Part shown: positions 8,594 through 17,136 of the stretch, one piece after another
Layout of the letters: each line of letters starts with the position of its first letter
How positions within the stretch are numbered: position 1 is the stretch's first letter
NCBI RefSeq assembly: GCF_024346755.1
Contig: NZ_AP024861.1
Coordinates: forward strand, 1,922,001-1,986,000
Direction: 5' to 3'
DNA: 64,000 bases
Origin: Vibrio aerogenes
GTDB lineage: Bacteria > Pseudomonadota > Gammaproteobacteria > Enterobacterales > Vibrionaceae
Translations under genes and position numbers: made by a program
The notes under the pieces: generated by a model
Database searches by the model: none
What the model was told of the DNA's origin: nothing
What the model saw: the letters and a program-made list of their open reading frames with translations, nothing else

Positions 8594-8621
8594 GCCTCGC
8601 CTCCCCGTACCCAAAAATCGC

Positions 8622-8667
8622 AAAATGACCGCCAGATTGGTGAATTATTGATCGGCTTGGTCATTTT
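8622..8667 (+). terminator. Hairpin 3' of RAYT C
   Basis: Arms AAAATGACC (8622-8630) and GGTCATTTT (8659-8667), followed by TTTGG. Equivalent of the block at 2618-2663. The version behind RAYT B (from about 3861) has lost most of its right arm. Confidence 0.5.
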
Positions 8668-8727
8668 TTGGTGTTGAGTTGTGATTTTGGGTTACGGTAA
8701 GCCGGTGTCTAGTGGTAGTCATTTTTT

Positions 8728-8799
8728 TAGTGGTGCCTGTCCTTGTTATTGGTTATTGAATTCCCTCGCTGTTCTATTTAGTGGTGCCTGTCCTTGTTG
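8728..8799 (+). repeat. Two REP-like repeats 3' of RAYT C
   Basis: Copies at 8728-8748 and 8779-8799, both TAGTGGTGCCTGTCCTTGTT with the same flanking bases. At 8850-8882 a stretch ending TTCTTCACTTTAAG resembles the leader found before the RAYT start codons, which suggests a further RAYT unit was deleted at this junction. Confidence 0.7.
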
Positions 8800-8892
8800 T
8801 TATTGCCTGAGTATTTCAAGGTGCCTGCATTTCTTGCCCCTCATCGTTGTCACCTGCCGCGCCTGATACTTCTTCACTTTAAGTTCAATTCA

Positions 8893-10344
8893 TTACAATT
8901 TGAATTCCTTTGTACCTTGTAGGTAATTTTCTTTATCCGTTGCATTCCTTACATCATAACTATAGTAACGTAGCTTCCCCTTGATTCCTTTTTCCTTACT
9001 TTGCTCACTTCCGTATACAGTACTTAGTGAGTGTCTCGATTCCTGTCGTTTCCCTTTTGCTACCTGGTTCAAGGATTTCGTTTTTATTCTCACACCCACG
9101 AGCGGAGGAATACCTTCAAAAACTCCGGCTAAGTACTCATTAAGATTATTTTGAACATAACCGGCCCACACACTTAGCTTCATAGCACATTCTTTGCAAG
9201 GTCCTTCAGGCCCTAGTAAATAAAACTGTAATTCATCCCCCTTAAATGTTGTCCCCAGATTGGTCAGGTCGTGTTTGTATTTTTTAATTAACCCAGTCAT
9301 TACGGATAGCAAGTAATCCTCCGCGTCATGCATATAAAAGTATCCCGTTTTCGTTGCCGGGCTATATACCTTTGAAAGAGTGGTTAATTTCGTCTCGCTT
9401 GTCCCCAATTTTTCTAGCACCGTCTTTTCACTCGTTTTTTCTCCATCATCACCAACGCCTGTTACTGCCTCATATACTGTTTTTGAATCCAACTTATAGT
9501 TGATTAACCCACTCGATGATGACGCTATCAGCGCTATAAACCGTGCATCTCTCCGTTTATCATTTCTCATAGATTCCATTGTATCATCATTATTAGAGTC
9601 CGCTTTTTTAAGAGCATTTGGTCGTGTGATATCTACTATACTAGAATGCGCATGCCGTATCTCCCTGGCCAGTTCAATAATAGCCGCTGCATCCTTTTTA
9701 TTATTTTTTATTTTATTAAAATTCATGCCCTTCTGCTCAGCAAGGCGTGTCATAACGTTCATTGCACCTATAAGCCTGCTTTCTCTGCTTAGTTTCACCT
9801 CAGCATGTAGCCCTTCTTTCCTCCTAACCTCCACAGTCCTTTTTTCTATTAGTTGTTTTACACTTCGAATATATTGGATGGCATTTATTACAGATGAATC
9901 GACTATTTTATAAATTAATTTTTTCGTCGCTATATCTTTCCATTTTTCCTTTATCACTCCTGAACTTCCATTATCTGTTTTAGCAGAAACTTCAAAATAC
10001 ACCTTCTTAGGATCTATATCCTCAGTTTCACTGATCGAAAATTCTGAACCACGCCGATTTTCAGACGAAATTATGGAATCCATTTGATACGTAGCAATAC
10101 CATACTCTGCTAACCCCTTCTCTATGTTTAGATCAGCAATTATCTCACCCATTTCTGACCAGCTATTTATATTTTTTCCAAAGTAAGTAATTTGTCTTTG
10201 TATAATTGATGGGCGTTGTGTCCCCGTACTTTCATAGTCCGGTTCATGCTGCTTTCTTTGTTCGACAGAATTCGATATCGATCCACTTACCAGCCGATTG
10301 GTCGTCGCGTAATTCTCTATTGATTTCTCTACTTGTTTATACAT
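8893..10344 (-). CDS. Candidate eCIS cargo protein with deaminase-like C-terminus
   Basis: A 483-aa protein of no family I can name with certainty. The first 45 residues are polar and Ser/Thr/Gln-rich, followed by PSIIQRQITYFG (45-56); a QR motif also occurs in the DUF4157 protein nearby (PVQRKN). The middle (130-270) is helical. The C-terminal part fits the deaminase fold order: strand and GYFYMHDAEDYLLSVM (334-349), helix, strand LQFYLLG, then PCKEC (382-386) at the start of a helix, then two further strands (VGVRIKTKSL, KLRYYSYDV). In deaminases a (H/C)xE motif is followed some 30-50 residues later by PCxxC, which together bind zinc. Here the E is E342 and the preceding ligand would be D340 or H339, which is atypical. 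The gene is visibly AT-richer than its neighbours, pointing to separate acquisition. Function as an injected toxin is inferred from position and architecture. Confidence 0.5.
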   Translation of the reverse strand: MYKQVEKSIENYATTNRLVSGSISNSVEQRKQHEPDYESTGTQRPSIIQRQITYFGKNINSWSEMGEIIADLNIEKGLAEYGIATYQMDSIISSENRRGSEFSISETEDIDPKKVYFEVSAKTDNGSSGVIKEKWKDIATKKLIYKIVDSSVINAIQYIRSVKQLIEKRTVEVRRKEGLHAEVKLSRESRLIGAMNVMTRLAEQKGMNFNKIKNNKKDAAAIIELAREIRHAHSSIVDITRPNALKKADSNNDDTMESMRNDKRRDARFIALIASSSSGLINYKLDSKTVYEAVTGVGDDGEKTSEKTVLEKLGTSETKLTTLSKVYSPATKTGYFYMHDAEDYLLSVMTGLIKKYKHDLTNLGTTFKGDELQFYLLGPEGPCKECAMKLSVWAGYVQNNLNEYLAGVFEGIPPLVGVRIKTKSLNQVAKGKRQESRHSLSTVYGSEQSKEKGIKGKLRYYSYDVRNATDKENYLQGTKEFKL

Positions 10345-10528
10345 ACCCTAAACCTTTTTTAATTTTTTAGTGGTTGTTGTAGGCTTTCTTAATTGCCTAT
10401 AACATCTCAGTCCCTATCCTGTGATCTTTATTCATTTTATTTTTTCATTCATCACTAGTTTTTTACATTTCATTATAACTGTTAAAAGACTATTGCACCT
10501 CTAAATATTAATCTCATCTAATGGTGAC
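10345..10528. other. AT-rich gap without a gene
   Basis: Contains the leader of the cargo gene (TTTAGGGT just before its ATG on the minus strand) and AT-rich sequence towards the integrase remnant. No repeat or further ORF seen. Confidence 0.5.
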
Positions 10529-11193
10529 CTAATATTGCCAAATCCTTTTTGTCGTCATATGTGTATATATCTCCGTAGTTTTCGAACTGGAATGACCAAG
10601 CAATACTTGGATATATCTTAAATCAGTACCCCGTTCCAACAGGTGGGTTGCAAATGAATGTCTTAACGTATGTAACGATGCTTTTTCCTTTATTTTTGAG
10701 GCATGTAATGCCCGGTAAAATATGTTTCGTAAAATTCGTGTTGAATATGGACCACCATTAGCCCCCTCAAATAAGTATTGTTTCGGCCGATAAATCTGAT
10801 CATATCCCCGCAACATCAAAAGACCTTTATTAGAAAGTCAAGCTGACCGGGTTCTATTACCCTTCGCTGCACGAACATTCATACATTGACGTGTTGAATC
10901 GATATCGTTGATTTTCAAATTCAGCACTTCATTTCTTCTTAATCCGCCAGAATAAATACAATATAAAATTGCTTTATGTTTTAAATTTTTCACTTGAGAG
11001 AGTAATAAGGCGACTTCTTCTTCACTCAGAACAACAGGCAATACTTTTTTCTGTCGGGGGGCAGTGATTGCCATATCACTTAACGGGCGCTTCAATACGG
11101 GTTGATAGAAAAATTTTAAAGCGTTGATCACTTGCCTTTGATAGGCTGCTGAACATTGCACCTTGTCTACAAGATAAATGAGATACTCGTGAG
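10529..11193 (-). pseudogene. Tyrosine recombinase (phage integrase family), inactivated
   Basis: One continuous minus-strand frame with a single in-frame TGA at 10838-10840. The upstream part (11161-10841) carries the end of the SAM-like DNA-binding domain (QVINALKFFYQPVL) and the first catalytic Arg (YSGGLRRNEVLNLK). The downstream part carries the [10 protein letters not shown] box, the [15 protein letters not shown] box and so the second Arg, both His and the nucleophilic Tyr. The frame also continues upstream of the first start codon to the DUF4157 stop (reading [11 protein letters not shown]), where the N-terminal portion is lost. So the gene is both 5'-truncated and interrupted. It is probably the relic of the element that brought cargo DNA into the cluster. 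Confidence 0.85.
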
Positions 11194-11568
11194 CTAAACC
11201 AGCCCCCGCCCCACAGAGGCAGCCTTAGCCCCCATCACATCCGCTTCCCGCTCCAGTGCCGGACTGTCATTTATCGCCTGCCCGGCAAATTGTGTGGTTG
11301 GTGCAACCCGCCCCTGCGCCTGTTGCACCACATGCCAGGCTTCATGGGCAACATGGTGTGCCTGCCCCGGAGCCATGAGGATTCTATTGCCCTGAGCATA
11401 AGCATGAGCGTTAAGCTGTGCCGGACGGGGAGAATTGTATGACACCCGCACATGATCCATGCTCATGCCGGAAAGGTGTTCCACCCCGGCTTTGATATGA
11501 TCCGGCAGCCCGGTATTATTTTTGCGCTGGACCGGCATCGGGGCCGGTTCCTGTTCTTCTTGGTACAT
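11194..11568 (-). CDS. DUF4157 (eCIS core domain) protein, probably 3'-truncated
   Basis: A 124-aa protein made almost wholly of a DUF4157 domain: [20 protein letters not shown] (20-39), [13 protein letters not shown] (53-65), the HExxH motif HEAWH (75-79) in [15 protein letters not shown], and [10 protein letters not shown] (104-113). DUF4157 is the marker domain of eCIS loci, usually at the N-terminus of longer cargo proteins or as a stand-alone protease-like protein. Here the sequence stops eleven residues after the domain, exactly where the integrase remnant begins in another frame, so a longer C-terminal part was probably lost. The N-terminus [17 protein letters not shown] is Glu/Pro-rich. 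Preceded on the minus strand by AACAGGAAATCACT, giving a good ribosome site. Confidence 0.85.
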   Translation of the reverse strand: MYQEEQEPAPMPVQRKNNTGLPDHIKAGVEHLSGMSMDHVRVSYNSPRPAQLNAHAYAQGNRILMAPGQAHHVAHEAWHVVQQAQGRVAPTTQFAGQAINDSPALEREADVMGAKAASVGRGLV

Positions 11569-11759
11569 AGTGATTTCCTGTTAAAAATACAAACTAGATG
11601 TTTACTTAAGTCAGACAAACAAAGTGAACATATAATAGTTTTTCAGCGCTATCGCTGATTGCGCCAGTTGTTCTTTGAGAAACTACATAAACTCAAGCCA
11701 AACTGATCATTTCCCGCTTCAAATAGGTAGTGTTCAAATTGCTGATGTTCCGGGCTCGT
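11569..11759. other. Gap between tail fibre and DUF4157 genes
   Basis: No gene. Holds the ribosome site of the DUF4157 gene and moderately AT-rich sequence; no clear hairpin or repeat. Confidence 0.4.
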
Positions 11760-14282
11760 TCAAACTTTGAATCTTAACAGACTGAAATAGTCCCCACTGT
11801 AGTACGGCATTTCTGTGATTTCCGAACCATCTAAATTGGCTCGTTTGAGTTTCCCCCCGTTGCTATCAACGTAATACAGATGATTAGCCGGTAAATCCAA
11901 CTCTATGTGGCTTGGTTTATTTGCATTCGGGCTGTCTATCAAAGTCTCAACTCCAGAGCCATCTAGGTTCGCACGTAAAACACTCCCATCATTGACAGTT
12001 CCCGAGTCGCCATAATAGCTAGTCCAGTAAATTTTGTTGTTCTCTGAATCTACAGCGATCCCACCTGGGGAGTGGCCTGTGATGGTGCTGATATCTTCAA
12101 AGTCAGTCCCATCGAGGTTGGCACGATATACATGGTTCCGATCTCCCATGTCTACCCAATAAATCTTGCGATTTTTTAGGTCGAGGCTAAGGTGTCGAGT
12201 GTTCCCAAGATGCGCTTCATTCGAGTAAATAGCAGTTTTACCTGAACCGTCCAGGTTAGCACTATAAAGTATGCCTTTGCCTTCCTTGGTAAACCAAAAG
12301 CCCCAATCACACCAGTATATTTTCTTTGCGATAGGGTCAATCGCTAGCCCCTGAGTAAGCCCCACCTCAAGAACAGTCTCTGGGTTTGAACCATCAAGGT
12401 TTGCCCGCTTAATAAACCCTTCTTTAGAAGATTCATCATATTGCTTCCAATAGATCTTATTCCCTACGGAGTCGACCTCTATCCCATGGATACTTTTATT
12501 GCCCACTTCTACCAAGTTAGAGGCTCCACTCTCACCTGGTTGTAAAACTGCTAACCAAGGGCGATTGAAATAATAAATGGTTAGCTTAGTTTGGGCATAG
12601 TCTACCCACCCGCCTCTCAGAGTATAACCACTTGCTAACTGGAGTTTAAGTTCACCGGTATTTAGCAGCTTAACCCGGGTTTGTTCACTGCTCAGGACGG
12701 ATTGAACATCATTTTCGGCGACCATCAATCTTGCATCGATCAACTCACCTCCCGGCATAGAAATAATCGTGTCCTCGGTACCAAGGGTGGGATCAATATA
12801 GAGTCTGATAATATCGCCAAAAATTCCGCTATGCTGATCAGGTGAATAATATTCAACACCGATATTTGGGGTTTCCCAAACTGCTGTATCGAGTCGTTTC
12901 AATTGACCTTGATGTTGGGTTATTTGAGAATTGACATCGTCTTGCGTAGCAAATTTCGCATCTGCCTGTGTTTGGATTTCAGTGAGCTGCGTTGATAATT
13001 GTTTTGGGGAAACGATTTTATCTGTTGTTCCTTGAGAAACATCCGTATCTGTCGCAAAAGGCAGATAATCGGATGCAACCATACCTTTCACTATATTACT
13101 GGCGTTTAATTCCATCGTAGAAACAAGAGATTTAAACCAAGTGCTATCAGCGCTAATTTCTAACCCATTTAACCTGATCCCATCTCCAGCCTGATAATTA
13201 TTGATATCGTTCCGCTTTTGCCATGTCAGTTCCGGATCCGCCGGATTTTCCAGATTAGTGACTGTCCAGATACTATGTAGTAAATCACTGCCCTCCATCA
13301 CTTCCACAGATAAACCGATAAAGAGCTCTTCATCCGGATTTGAATCAAAATCAGTGGCTAACGTCCACAAGTTACCTTCCGAAGCAACATAAACCCGGTT
13401 TTGCTTATTATCTGATTGATTCGTAAATAAAACCCGGTCACCGGTTTTGATTTGATAACTGTCAATCACAGGAAAATCATGACCAGCTGCTAAATTGAAA
13501 GAATCAGTCATGACAGTCGCAACACCTTGTTTGAATTTCACGCCAGCCTGAAGCAGCCCGATTTCTTTCTCTAAATTGCTTTTTGTCGAAGAAATCGCAT
13601 CCTGCATTTGCTTTGGTGTCACCGCCAGATTGGCATCTTTTCCCTGAGTGGCTTCTGCCTGCGTAGCAAAACGGGCGATTCCCGGCTGAGTTTTGTTCGC
13701 TTTCACTAACCGTTTATTATCCACCGTACCGGTCGCAATCTCATCCGCATTCAGAGCCGTTAACCCGCTGCCATCCCCTTTCAGGTTTTTTGCTTCCAGC
13801 TGGTCACTGAATGTCGCATCTGTCCCTGTAAAAGTATCACCCACCAGAGTATCGGCTTTTACTTGAGTACCCGTAACCGCTCCGCCTTGAGTTAAATCGA
13901 TCTCAGCGGGTAAATGGGCATTGTTTAGATCGGTGATCTGGCTACCGTTACCTATCAAGGTTTCTGCTTTTACTTGGGTGCCGGTAACTTTTCCACCTTG
14001 AGTTAAATCAATTTGAGACGGTAAGTGGTCGTTGTTTAAATCTGTGATTTGGCTACCGTTACCTATCAAGGTTTCTGCTTTTACTTGGGTGCTGGTAACT
14101 TTCCCGCCTTGAGTTAAATCAATTTGAGACGGCAAGCGGGCATTATCCAGCGTCCCTTCGGTCAGTCTGGCAGCATCGGGATTGAGAGCTTCATCGATCA
14201 ATTCGTAAAATTGGGATTGTGTCGGTATTTTACCGGTCTGAAAGTTAGATTTGATGCGTTGTTTGAGATCTTGGTTGTCCAT
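11760..14282 (-). CDS. Tail fibre with C-terminal YWTD beta-propeller
   Basis: An 840-aa fibre protein in the position of Afp13-type fibres. Residues 1-45 form a helical attachment region (DNQDLKQRIKSNFQTGKIP). Residues 50-160 contain three tandem repeats of about 37 aa, each LPxxIDLTQGGxVTxTQVKAxTL(I/V)G, as found in fibre shafts. Residues 205-500 carry phage-fibre-like sequence (ARFATQAEATQGKDANLAVTPKQ). From about residue 590 come LDL-receptor-class YWTD-like repeats (KIYWKQYD, KIYWCDWG, KIYWVDMGD, KIYWTSYYG, HLYYVDSNG), each followed by RANLDGS, giving a predicted six-bladed propeller. By analogy with other eCIS the fibre tip decides the target cell; the propeller is the likely receptor-binding head. 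Transcribed in line with the genes at its right. Confidence 0.85.
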   Translation of the reverse strand: MDNQDLKQRIKSNFQTGKIPTQSQFYELIDEALNPDAARLTEGTLDNARLPSQIDLTQGGKVTSTQVKAETLIGNGSQITDLNNDHLPSQIDLTQGGKVTGTQVKAETLIGNGSQITDLNNAHLPAEIDLTQGGAVTGTQVKADTLVGDTFTGTDATFSDQLEAKNLKGDGSGLTALNADEIATGTVDNKRLVKANKTQPGIARFATQAEATQGKDANLAVTPKQMQDAISSTKSNLEKEIGLLQAGVKFKQGVATVMTDSFNLAAGHDFPVIDSYQIKTGDRVLFTNQSDNKQNRVYVASEGNLWTLATDFDSNPDEELFIGLSVEVMEGSDLLHSIWTVTNLENPADPELTWQKRNDINNYQAGDGIRLNGLEISADSTWFKSLVSTMELNASNIVKGMVASDYLPFATDTDVSQGTTDKIVSPKQLSTQLTEIQTQADAKFATQDDVNSQITQHQGQLKRLDTAVWETPNIGVEYYSPDQHSGIFGDIIRLYIDPTLGTEDTIISMPGGELIDARLMVAENDVQSVLSSEQTRVKLLNTGELKLQLASGYTLRGGWVDYAQTKLTIYYFNRPWLAVLQPGESGASNLVEVGNKSIHGIEVDSVGNKIYWKQYDESSKEGFIKRANLDGSNPETVLEVGLTQGLAIDPIAKKIYWCDWGFWFTKEGKGILYSANLDGSGKTAIYSNEAHLGNTRHLSLDLKNRKIYWVDMGDRNHVYRANLDGTDFEDISTITGHSPGGIAVDSENNKIYWTSYYGDSGTVNDGSVLRANLDGSGVETLIDSPNANKPSHIELDLPANHLYYVDSNGGKLKRANLDGSEITEMPYYSGDYFSLLRFKV

Positions 14283-14318
14283 ACAAGGTTCCTGATTGAT
14301 GGGGTGATTCCAACAAAA

Positions 14319-14645
14319 TTACTTCACCATGACCGGGTGTTGATGCTCCAGCCGTGTCACCCGGATTTCCAGCCGGTTGATTTTGTCTTCAAGATGATGT
14401 GTTTCCCGGCTGAGCTTTTTGTGCTCAGCAAGAGAACGGTTTTCTATCCGGGCGGCATAAGCCGCCATGATTTTGTTCAGTGGTGTTGTGATATCCAGCC
14501 CTATCTGGCGGATGGCAAAGCTGAGTACCAACAGAACGGCACAAATAGCCAGCGCCCATCTGGGAACGGCGTCCATCGAACGCTTATGGATATCCAGTCC
14601 TGAACTTTGCTGATGTGCCTGATCCGTTGGTTTTTTATGGGTCAT
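14319..14645 (-). CDS. Small single-pass membrane protein with coiled coil
   Basis: A 108-aa protein starting at ATG 14645, which is preceded by AGGAGGGCGCGT; the longer frame from 14693 lacks such a site. A membrane segment (WALAICAVLLVLSFAIRQIG, about residues 29-48) is followed by a helical tail with heptad spacing (HHLEDKINRLEIRVTRLEHQ, 81-100). It sits between the fibre and the 232-aa gene in the eCIS operon. It could tether or release particles at the inner membrane, like a holin partner of the lysozyme, but nothing in the sequence proves that. Confidence 0.65.
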   Translation of the reverse strand: MTHKKPTDQAHQQSSGLDIHKRSMDAVPRWALAICAVLLVLSFAIRQIGLDITTPLNKIMAAYAARIENRSLAEHKKLSRETHHLEDKINRLEIRVTRLEHQHPVMVK

Positions 14646-14717
14646 ACGCGCCCTCCTGCTCGCCGGTTGGTGAGTCAAAGCGTAATGCAGCACATGATGT
14701 GACCTGTTGACACTGAA

Positions 14718-15416
14718 TTAAGAGAGAAGATACCGGAACGTCTGCGCCGAAAAGCAGCCGACGGCTGTGTCGATCACCTGATCCGGATTACGCACCTGTG
14801 CATACAGATAATAATCTCCCGCAGAGACCAGATGCCGGTTATCCAGCAGATAGCGGGCAATGTCGTAACAATCTGAGCCGGAGAATGTGACCGGCATACT
14901 TTGCTGGTAACTCAGGGCCGGGCTGATACTGAGTGGAATTTCGCCGATCCGGGTAAAAGCGCTGTCTGCCTGAAGCGCCTCTGTCTCTGCGGCCAGATAC
15001 AGGTCGATCCACACCCAGGCACTCGGATGGCTGTCGCCGGGAAAAGTTTCTGCCGCCAGATTGGTAATTTCACAGCGGCACTCACTGAACAACTGCGTGG
15101 TCGCCGAATCGTAAACCGGCGTCAGGGCCGATACACTTAAATTTGCCGTATCCTGCCCGTTTACCGGCAAGGCGGAAAAATCAATCGTATCGCCTTCACT
15201 GCCGGCATACAGATATTCACGATCATTGATTTCTGCCGTGACAGCAAAACCTTTGCCGTGATTCGGGCTGGCGTCACTGAAACTGGCATTATTGAAGGTG
15301 ATACAGGTCTGGCCGCTGTCGAATTTCTTTTGCAGCTGCCGGGAAATATCCCGCGCCTGGCAAGGGGTTTCCCCGCCGCCGTACACGGCGGTTTTTACTT
15401 TAATATTCAGACTCAT
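14718..15416 (-). CDS. Unknown 232-aa protein in the eCIS operon
   Basis: Start ATG 15416 (MSLNIKVKTAVYGGG) has AGGAACTCAGA in front; the upstream start at 15485 would add residues from the gap. The N-terminal 75 residues (VYGGGETPCQARDISRQLQK, then ITFNNASFSD) faintly resemble the small beta-domain at the C-terminus of DnaJC11-like proteins (A-YG-DVT pattern); this is a weak impression. The rest is beta-rich with ETFPGDSHPSAWVWIDLYLA and SAGDYYLYAQVRNPDQ. No membrane segment or signal peptide. It lies directly behind the DUF4255 tail-terminator gene, so a collar or cap function is conceivable. Function unknown. Confidence 0.55.
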   Translation of the reverse strand: MSLNIKVKTAVYGGGETPCQARDISRQLQKKFDSGQTCITFNNASFSDASPNHGKGFAVTAEINDREYLYAGSEGDTIDFSALPVNGQDTANLSVSALTPVYDSATTQLFSECRCEITNLAAETFPGDSHPSAWVWIDLYLAAETEALQADSAFTRIGEIPLSISPALSYQQSMPVTFSGSDCYDIARYLLDNRHLVSAGDYYLYAQVRNPDQVIDTAVGCFSAQTFRYLLS

Positions 15417-15521
15417 TCTGAGTTCCTTAAATTCTGCGGTGATCAAAAACTGGTTCAGGTGGGTATTTCCCTGATGAAAGAGCATTAATCTAACGAAAGA
15501 ACATTCACCTGACGAAAAGCA

Positions 15522-16133
15522 TTAACCTGACTGCTCCGATGCCCGATCCAGCATTTTCGCCACCGGTAAAACGGCTGTATTTTTCACCGCTACCGGCACC
15601 GAGAGTGACAGCATCAGGCAGGGTTTGGGGGTTGCTCCCATCGCCTGCCAGACCTGACCGCTGACTTTGTCTGCATATTCACTGCCGAACAGTTGCATGC
15701 GAACACCGTACAGCGAGGCGTCTGTGTGGGGGGCTGTGAGCATCGGTCCGGGAAAGAAGTCAGATCCGCCGAGCCCGGTGATCAAATAACCGAGCAACAG
15801 ATGTTCAATCTCTGCGCTGCTGGTTTTGTCCCGGCACCAGACGGTGATCATGTAGCTGATATCAACAAACCGGGGTTCGTATTCGGCAGTCCGTGAAGTT
15901 TTACTCTCGTTCAGCCGGGTGCGCCGGGGTTCACTCTGGCGGCGTTTCGTATCTTCTGCCAGACCAATCAGATAGCAATTGACCGTTGGTGTAGAGCCCA
16001 GTGCCGCGATAAAGTCTTTGTCCGGCGCCAGAAAACTGATATTCACGCCCCCGGCTTTGTCGAGTTTGAGGACATGCTGTTCGAGAAGCGCCCGCAGATC
16101 TTTCTGTATTTTTTGCAGGATGAGTGCATCCAT
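15522..16133 (-). CDS. DUF4255 (Pvc16/Afp16-type) tail terminator
   Basis: A 203-aa protein of the DUF4255 family, the eCIS cap/tail-terminator protein that ends tube and sheath polymerisation. Seen are the N-terminal helix DALILQKIQKDLRALLEQH, NISFLAPDKDFIAALGSTPTVNCYLIGL, the YEPRFVDISYMITVW strand block and IEHLLLGYLITGL. The start ATG 16133 is preceded by CAAGGAATCGCT; the longer frame from 16238 overlaps the ATPase end and has no such site. It follows the ATPase gene by 25 bp, the usual afp15-afp16 neighbourhood. Confidence 0.85.
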   Translation of the reverse strand: MDALILQKIQKDLRALLEQHVLKLDKAGGVNISFLAPDKDFIAALGSTPTVNCYLIGLAEDTKRRQSEPRRTRLNESKTSRTAEYEPRFVDISYMITVWCRDKTSSAEIEHLLLGYLITGLGGSDFFPGPMLTAPHTDASLYGVRMQLFGSEYADKVSGQVWQAMGATPKPCLMLSLSVPVAVKNTAVLPVAKMLDRASEQSG

Positions 16134-16158
16134 AGCGATTCCTTGTGAAATGTCGTGA

Positions 16159-17076
16159 TCAGGAGGTGACGTTGCGTTCGGTCCACGCCGCCAGATGGTG
16201 GGCTGCAATAAACCCGGCGCTCTGTTTATCCAGTTCACGCTGTAGTGATTTGCCCAGCTGGGCCTGAGTGATTTGTGGCGTGCGCTCCATCAGTGCAAAC
16301 AGACAGGCCCGTTCCGCGATATTATGAATTTGTGACGGTGACAGGTCGAAGTGCTCGATCAGATAGTCCATCTCGATCTGGTCAGCCGGTTGCAGCTCAC
16401 CTTGCCAGACGTGTTGCCACAACTTCTTCCGGTGCAGTTTATCCGGAAGCGGAAATTCAATCACGGCGGTGAACCGGCGCAGAAATGCATCATCAATATT
16501 GGCTTTGAAGTTAGTACTGAGCAGCAGCACGCCCTGATATGTTTCCATCCTTTGCAGCAGATAACTGACGCCCATATTAGCGTTTTTATCATGGCTGGAT
16601 TCCACTTCGCTGCGCCGGGCAAAAATGGCGTCGGCTTCATCAAACAACAGCACGGCTTTCTGTTTTTCCGCCTGATCAAACAGATTGGCGAGGTGCTTTT
16701 CGGTTTCTCCAATCCATTTGCTGGCAACATTTGCCAGATTAACCTTATACAGCGGCAGACACAGCTCACCGGCGATGGCCTCTGCTGCCATCGATTTACC
16801 CGTGCCCGGCGGCCCCCAGAACAGCGCCTGAGTACCGGAGAGCCTCCCTGGCACCTGAGCCGCCAGCTGAGAATGAAAACGTATCCTTGCCAGCAATTCT
16901 TCGGCCTGAGCCAGAGCATCCGCGGTCAAGACCATATCGCTGAAGGTAAACCGAGGCAGCGTAAAGGTTGCCAGCCCTTGTGTTGCTCCGTGCATGCGTT
17001 GCAGGCAGGCTTGCTGAATCGCGTGCGTGGTCAGCGGGCTGTCCTGCTGTATCAGGGAATCAAGCACCGTTGTCAT
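16159..17076 (-). CDS. AAA+ ATPase (Afp15-type), C-terminal catalytic part
   Basis: A 305-aa AAA+ module: Walker A GPPGTGKS (88-95), Walker B LLFDEAD (143-149), sensor-1 STN (187-189), arginine-finger region RRF (200-202). In Afp/PVC clusters the matching protein is about 700 aa, with a degenerate N-terminal ATPase-like half. Here the open frame runs upstream without interruption from ATG 17076 (reading AQLLAERYPLSTTQ, a typical Afp15 linker) for 58 codons to a TAG at 17251-17253, which is the stop of the upstream gene in the same frame. There is no ATG, GTG or TTG in those 58 codons and no Shine-Dalgarno before ATG 17076. Whether it is made by re-initiation, read-through or not at all is open. 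Confidence 0.85.
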   Translation of the reverse strand: MTTVLDSLIQQDSPLTTHAIQQACLQRMHGATQGLATFTLPRFTFSDMVLTADALAQAEELLARIRFHSQLAAQVPGRLSGTQALFWGPPGTGKSMAAEAIAGELCLPLYKVNLANVASKWIGETEKHLANLFDQAEKQKAVLLFDEADAIFARRSEVESSHDKNANMGVSYLLQRMETYQGVLLLSTNFKANIDDAFLRRFTAVIEFPLPDKLHRKKLWQHVWQGELQPADQIEMDYLIEHFDLSPSQIHNIAERACLFALMERTPQITQAQLGKSLQRELDKQSAGFIAAHHLAAWTERNVTS

Positions 17077-17136
17077 TTGCGTGGTACTCAGCGGATATCG
17101 TTCTGCCAGCAGCTGTGCATCGCTGTCACTTAAGAT

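Noticed and set aside
9960..10000. HAE motif at residues 180-182 of the cargo protein as the deaminase zinc/proton site.
   Set aside because: It is about 200 residues before PCKEC and within a helical section; the HDAE at 339-342 has the expected spacing.
16351..17133. A 260-aa plus-strand frame opposite the ATPase gene.
   Set aside because: It mirrors the ATPase coding sequence and shows no protein family features of its own.
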